Assembly: GCA_963799425.1 (NCBI GenBank)
Contig: CAWCXA010000017.1
Location: 186,001-250,000, forward strand
Source: CAVWSM01 sp963799425
GTDB lineage: Bacteria > Actinomycetota > Actinomycetes > Jiangellales > Jiangellaceae
Direction of reading: 5' to 3'
DNA length: 64,000 nt
Shown here: piece by piece, positions 61,387 through 64,000 of the stretch
How positions within the stretch are numbered: the stretch's first letter is position 1
How the letters are laid out: each line of letters begins with the position of its first letter
Made by a program: the position numbers and the translations under genes
Notes under the pieces: model-generated
Database searches by the model: none
What the model was told of the DNA's origin: nothing
What the model saw: only the letters and a program-made list of their open reading frames with translations

Positions 61387-62142
61387 TCACACCACCGCGC
61401 CGTTGCCGCCGTTGCCGTCGTCGTCGCGTAGCCGGCTCACCAGCACGAGGAAACCCGCGACAAAGGCCGTGATCGCGAGCGCCGCCGCCCAAGCTGGGAC
61501 CGCCCAGCTGGTCAACACGGCGAGGAGCAGATACCCGGGGCCGCCGACCACACCGGCCCACGCGAACCTCGTGACTGTGTCGCCGGGCGACAGCGGCGGG
61601 GGTGTGGGTGGCACGAAGTGTTCCTCAACCTCCGGGGCACTCTCCTCGGCGGCGGGCGCTTCGGACTCCCAGGGCTCCTCCTCGGCGGGCGCCGGCGCCG
61701 GCGTCTCGGCGCGGCGCACCAGACGGCCCGGCCGCGGCCCGGCATCTCGAGCTTCGGGCACGTCCTCGGCCTCCGGCCAGCCGCCGGGCTCGGCCGGCTC
61801 GGCCTGGAAGGCTGCCACCAGATCCTGCCAGGCCGCCTCGTCATCGGCGCCGAGGCCGCCGCCGGCCGGCAAGGGCGGAGCCAGATCGGACTCCACACCG
61901 TCGAGGGCGGCGAGCACGGTTCGGGCCAAGGCGACGGCGTCGCCGTCGACCCAGAGCCGCCTGACGTCGGGTTCTTCGGTGCCGGCTGACGCTAGGCTGC
62001 CGGGCTCCAGCTCGCTTGGCGGGGCCGCCACGTACGCCGCAACTCCCTGCTCTCGCAGGGCCTGCAGCACGGCAAGCGCATCGCCGGTCGCCACGTCGGC
62101 GACGGCGACGAAGCTCCTCGCCGGCAGTCCGTTGTGCTCCAC
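61387..62142 (-). CDS. Conserved hypothetical membrane protein with acidic linker
   Basis: A 251-residue protein. N-terminal soluble part (about 1-95) with ARSFVAVADVATGDALAVLQAL and VRRLWVDGDAVALARTVLAAL. A Glu/Pro/Ala-rich linker (about 115-185) is followed by two membrane segments (about 198-245). The C-terminus is VSRLRDDDGNGGNGAVV. I do not recognise a family; the layout (soluble domain, disordered linker, membrane pair) resembles small actinobacterial membrane proteins. Start GTG 62142; no strong ribosome binding site. Probably co-transcribed with the downstream LOR/SDH gene. Confidence 0.75.
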   Translation of the reverse strand: MEHNGLPARSFVAVADVATGDALAVLQALREQGVAAYVAAPPSELEPGSLASAGTEEPDVRRLWVDGDAVALARTVLAALDGVESDLAPPLPAGGGLGADDEAAWQDLVAAFQAEPAEPGGWPEAEDVPEARDAGPRPGRLVRRAETPAPAPAEEEPWESEAPAAEESAPEVEEHFVPPTPPPLSPGDTVTRFAWAGVVGGPGYLLLAVLTSWAVPAWAAALAITAFVAGFLVLVSRLRDDDGNGGNGAVV

Positions 62143-62237
62143 CCAACCATCCCCATCTCGCCGGTACCCAATTGGAATGGTCCCATTTCCCGCGACGAAA
62201 CGTCGAGTTGCCCGCCGCCTTGAAGTAGTGTGCCGCC

Positions 62238-62984
62238 GTGCTCTATTGGCTGCTCAAGCGGATTTTCATCGGGCCACTCCTGCGGGTGCTCTACCGCCCG
62301 TGGGTCGATGGCATCGAGAACGTCCCCGCCGAGGGCCCGGCGATCATCGCTAGCAACCACGTCTCGTTCTCCGACTCGATCTTCCTGCCGCTCATGGCGC
62401 CGCGGCGGATCACCTTCCCTGCCAAGGCCGAGTACTTCACCGGCCACGGCCCGAAGGGCTGGGTCTCTCGAGCGTTCATGGCCGGCACCGGCCAGGTACC
62501 GATGGACCGGTCCGGGGGCAAGGCCAGCCAGCCGGCGCTAGACACCGCGCTGCGCATGCTGGGCGAGGGCCAGCTGTTCGGCATCTACCCGGAGGGGACG
62601 CGCTCGCCGGACGGGCGGCTCTACAAGGGCAAGACAGGCATCGCGCGGCTCGTACTGGAGGCCAAGGTGCCGGTGATCCCGGTCGCCATGATCGGGACTC
62701 GGGACGTCCAGCCCCCCGGCAAGGTGATCCCGTCGATCGGTCGGGTCGGGATGCGGTTTGGCAAGCCGCTGGAGTTCAGCCGGTACGAGCACCTCAAGAC
62801 CGACCGGTACGTGCTCCGCGCGATCACCGACGAGATCATGTACTCGCTGATGGAGCTGTCCGGCCAGGACTACGCCGACATCTACGCGCAGACGGCGAAG
62901 GAGCAGATCGCCGCGGCCAAGAAGCAGGCCAAGGCCGAGGCCGCCGCCACCTCGGGCGAGTCCGCCGCCCCCGCTGCCGGCTGA
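62238..62984 (+). CDS. 1-acyl-sn-glycerol-3-phosphate acyltransferase (PlsC family)
   Basis: Membrane-associated acyltransferase of phospholipid synthesis, 248 residues. Catalytic NHVSFSDS (NHx4D) and the glycerol-3-phosphate-binding YPEGTRSPDG, plus AMIGTRDVQPPGK. A basic Lys/Ala-rich C-terminal tail is present (EQIAAAKKQAKAEAAA). GTG 62238; a TANNNT -10 (TAGTGT, 62226-62231) ends six bases upstream, so the transcript may be leaderless. The Rv2182c-like position is conserved. The 81-bp palindromic element starts at its stop codon. Confidence 0.93.
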   Translation: MLYWLLKRIFIGPLLRVLYRPWVDGIENVPAEGPAIIASNHVSFSDSIFLPLMAPRRITFPAKAEYFTGHGPKGWVSRAFMAGTGQVPMDRSGGKASQPALDTALRMLGEGQLFGIYPEGTRSPDGRLYKGKTGIARLVLEAKVPVIPVAMIGTRDVQPPGKVIPSIGRVGMRFGKPLEFSRYEHLKTDRYVLRAITDEIMYSLMELSGQDYADIYAQTAKEQIAAAKKQAKAEAAATSGESAAPAAG

Positions 62985-63063
62985 GCATGCGGTTGTCGAC
63001 CGCCGATCATGCGGTTGGCGCCAATCTTCGCCGGGATTCGGGCATCAACCGCATGCTCGGCGG
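62983..63063. repeat. 81-bp palindromic interspersed element, copy B
   Basis: GAGCATG, ten bases, then a hairpin with arms of about 18 bases and one mismatch: CCGCCGATCATGCGGTTG (63000-63017) against CAACCGCATGCTCGGCGG (63046-63063). Same spacing as copy A at 40244-40324. It begins within the acyltransferase stop codon and lies before the convergent phosphofructokinase gene. Confidence 0.85.
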
Positions 63064-63076
63064 AGAGGCTGAGCGG

Positions 63077-64000
63077 TCAGTGCGGGGCCGCCGCCACCGG
63101 CTCGCCCATCGGCTGGCCGATGCCCTCTAGCAGCGCATCGAACCAGGCCGCGGAGGTGTCGAACGGCTTGCCGCCCTTGATGCGGTTGAACTCGATCGCC
63201 CGCAGCCGCCCGCCCTGCTCCTCGTCGTGGCCTATCACGCCGCCCTCACGACGCAGCGCCACCTCGACCGCGAGGTCCGTGCATGACTTGATCAGCCGCA
63301 GGTCATCAGAGTTGGCTGCGGCCGAACGACTGAAGTAGCCGCTCTTCTGGACCATCGTCTTCTCCGCTCCGAGCAGCTCGGCGAACTGCTTGGCGAACCA
63401 GGCCCCCGGGTTGACCGAGTCGAGCTTGACGTGTCCGAACGGGTCGCGCTGCACCTCCTCGCCGCGCCGCTCCAGCTCGGCGACGATCGTCTCGAGCCCG
63501 GCCCCCTCGCTCACGAACAGGTTGACGCACCCGACCTCATCCATGACGGCGCGCAGCCGCTTGGCCTCGGCCTCGACGTCGAACCCGAGCTCCGGCACGT
63601 ACACGCCGTGCACATCCCAGCCGCGTGGGTCGTTGCCGATGCCGGGCACGAACTTCTGCAGCACGAGCCACTCGCGGTACTTCGCTGCCGCCGCCGCCGT
63701 CAGCCACCCGCAATTACGGCCCATCACCTCGTGGACGATGAGCATGCGCGGGTTGGACGAGTGCTCGGCGATGATGTTGCGGGCAAAGAGCGCGGACTGC
63801 TCGGCCGCCGTCCACGCGCCGAGGCTCTGCCGGATCGGGATCACGTCATTGTCGATCGTCTTGGGCAGCCCGACCACCGTCAGCTCGTAGCCGTTGCTGT
63901 GCAGGTAGGCCGCCAGCTCGCCAGCAGTGGTGTTGGTGTCGTCGCCACCGATCGTGTGGAGCACGTCGATCCCGTCACGCGCGAGCTGCTCGGCCGCGAC
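63077..64000 (-). CDS. pfp: Pyrophosphate-type 6-phosphofructokinase, 5' end cut by window
   Basis: Phosphofructokinase with PPi-type residues: GGDDTNT in place of the ATP-type GGDGS, and GLPKTIDND. VHEVMGRNCGWLTA and the C-terminal RRGEEVQRDPFGHVKLD are consistent with the family. The frame is open to the right edge at codon boundaries, so the N-terminus is missing. Actinobacterial PFKs of this group commonly use PPi, although some are ATP-dependent, so the phosphoryl donor is inferred from two motifs. Confidence 0.9.
   Translation of the reverse strand, partial: VAAEQLARDGIDVLHTIGGDDTNTTAGELAAYLHSNGYELTVVGLPKTIDNDVIPIRQSLGAWTAAEQSALFARNIIAEHSSNPRMLIVHEVMGRNCGWLTAAAAAKYREWLVLQKFVPGIGNDPRGWDVHGVYVPELGFDVEAEAKRLRAVMDEVGCVNLFVSEGAGLETIVAELERRGEEVQRDPFGHVKLDSVNPGAWFAKQFAELLGAEKTMVQKSGYFSRSAAANSDDLRLIKSCTDLAVEVALRREGGVIGHDEEQGGRLRAIEFNRIKGGKPFDTSAAWFDALLEGIGQPMGEPVAAAPH

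Noticed and set aside
1..64000. CRISPR arrays, rRNA and tRNA genes
   Set aside because: I saw no regularly spaced direct repeats of CRISPR type, no rRNA sequence and no convincing tRNA T-loop/acceptor pairing. A covariance search would be decisive for tRNAs.
1..64000. Insertion sequences or prophage genes
   Set aside because: No transposase, integrase or phage structural protein was recognised on either strand; the palindromic element pair is the only mobile-like signal.

Overview
This is a high-GC, gene-dense window from an actinomycete. The signs are frequent GTG and TTG starts, 4-base ATGA/GTGA stop-start overlaps, several probable leaderless promoters, and the markers qcrCAB-ctaE, DUF4191, DUF3043, PspA/PspAA, a PimB-like mannosyltransferase and a c-di-AMP riboswitch ahead of an NlpC/P60 gene. 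Gene content would suit a Nocardioidaceae/Propionibacteriales-type organism, but I cannot fix the genus. From memory, the backbone order follows the Mycobacterium tuberculosis Rv2219A-to-Rv2182c region: RDD, DUF4191, lipB, epimerase, E2, pepA, cobS/T, DUF3043, glycerate kinase, erpA, PfkB kinase, ctaC, ctaF, qcr genes, ctaE, trpD, DEDDh/UvrC-like, NlpC/P60, pimB, SRPBCC, acyltransferase. What departs from that backbone is therefore informative: the kinase at 1.9 kb, the cobalamin ECF transporter, PspA, nadA, a sigma/anti-sigma pair, the Tad pilus block and a secreted GHL10 protein.

Layout. 0-9 kb: lipoylation and 2-oxoacid dehydrogenase genes (lipB, sucB/E2, lpdA), a receptor-like Ser/Thr kinase and a methyltransferase. 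9-18 kb: one long minus-strand run led by a cobalamin riboswitch: SCO2322-type secreted protein, EcfT, fused EcfA-EcfA, EcfS, CobU, CobT, CobS, PepA. This looks like uptake of a corrinoid followed by nucleotide-loop assembly. 18-25 kb: DUF3043, PspA-PspAA, NadA, glycerate kinase, ErpA, a PfkB kinase, TusA and a cysteine desulfurase. 26-35 kb: the aerobic respiratory supercomplex (ctaCDF, qcrCAB-ctaE) with an ECF sigma/zinc anti-sigma pair between the two halves. 35-45 kb: trpD, an Lrp-type ligand-binding domain, a DEDDh/GIY-YIG nuclease, an NYN RNase-like protein, a c-di-AMP riboswitch with an NlpC/P60 hydrolase, two zinc metallopeptidases and PimB. 45.6-57.7 kb: a Tad/Flp pilus locus (two pilins, response regulator, histidine kinase, TadC, VWA-TadB fusion, TadA, TadZ, RcpC on minus; TadE and TadG on plus) split by an SRPBCC gene and a ROK glucokinase. 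57.7-64 kb: an EEP nuclease, a secreted GHL10 protein with DasR-like operators, a LOR/SDH-family protein, an acyltransferase and a PPi-type phosphofructokinase cut by the right edge.

Five genes are each interrupted by one apparent 1-base indel: sucB near 5976, cysteine desulfurase at 25467-25470, metallopeptidase near 42194, M48 peptidase near 43456 and TadG at 57559-57563. In every case both halves are intact family members and most sites lie in homopolymers or short repeats. I read most or all of them as sequencing or assembly errors rather than decay. The right-hand gene and the first gene are cut by the window edges.

The most interesting non-coding signals are a pair of 81-bp palindromic elements (40244 and 62983), the two riboswitches, a perfect 16-bp-stem hairpin built into the first codons of a metallopeptidase gene, DasR-like boxes ahead of the GHL10 gene, and a triple hairpin repeat at 9.2 kb.
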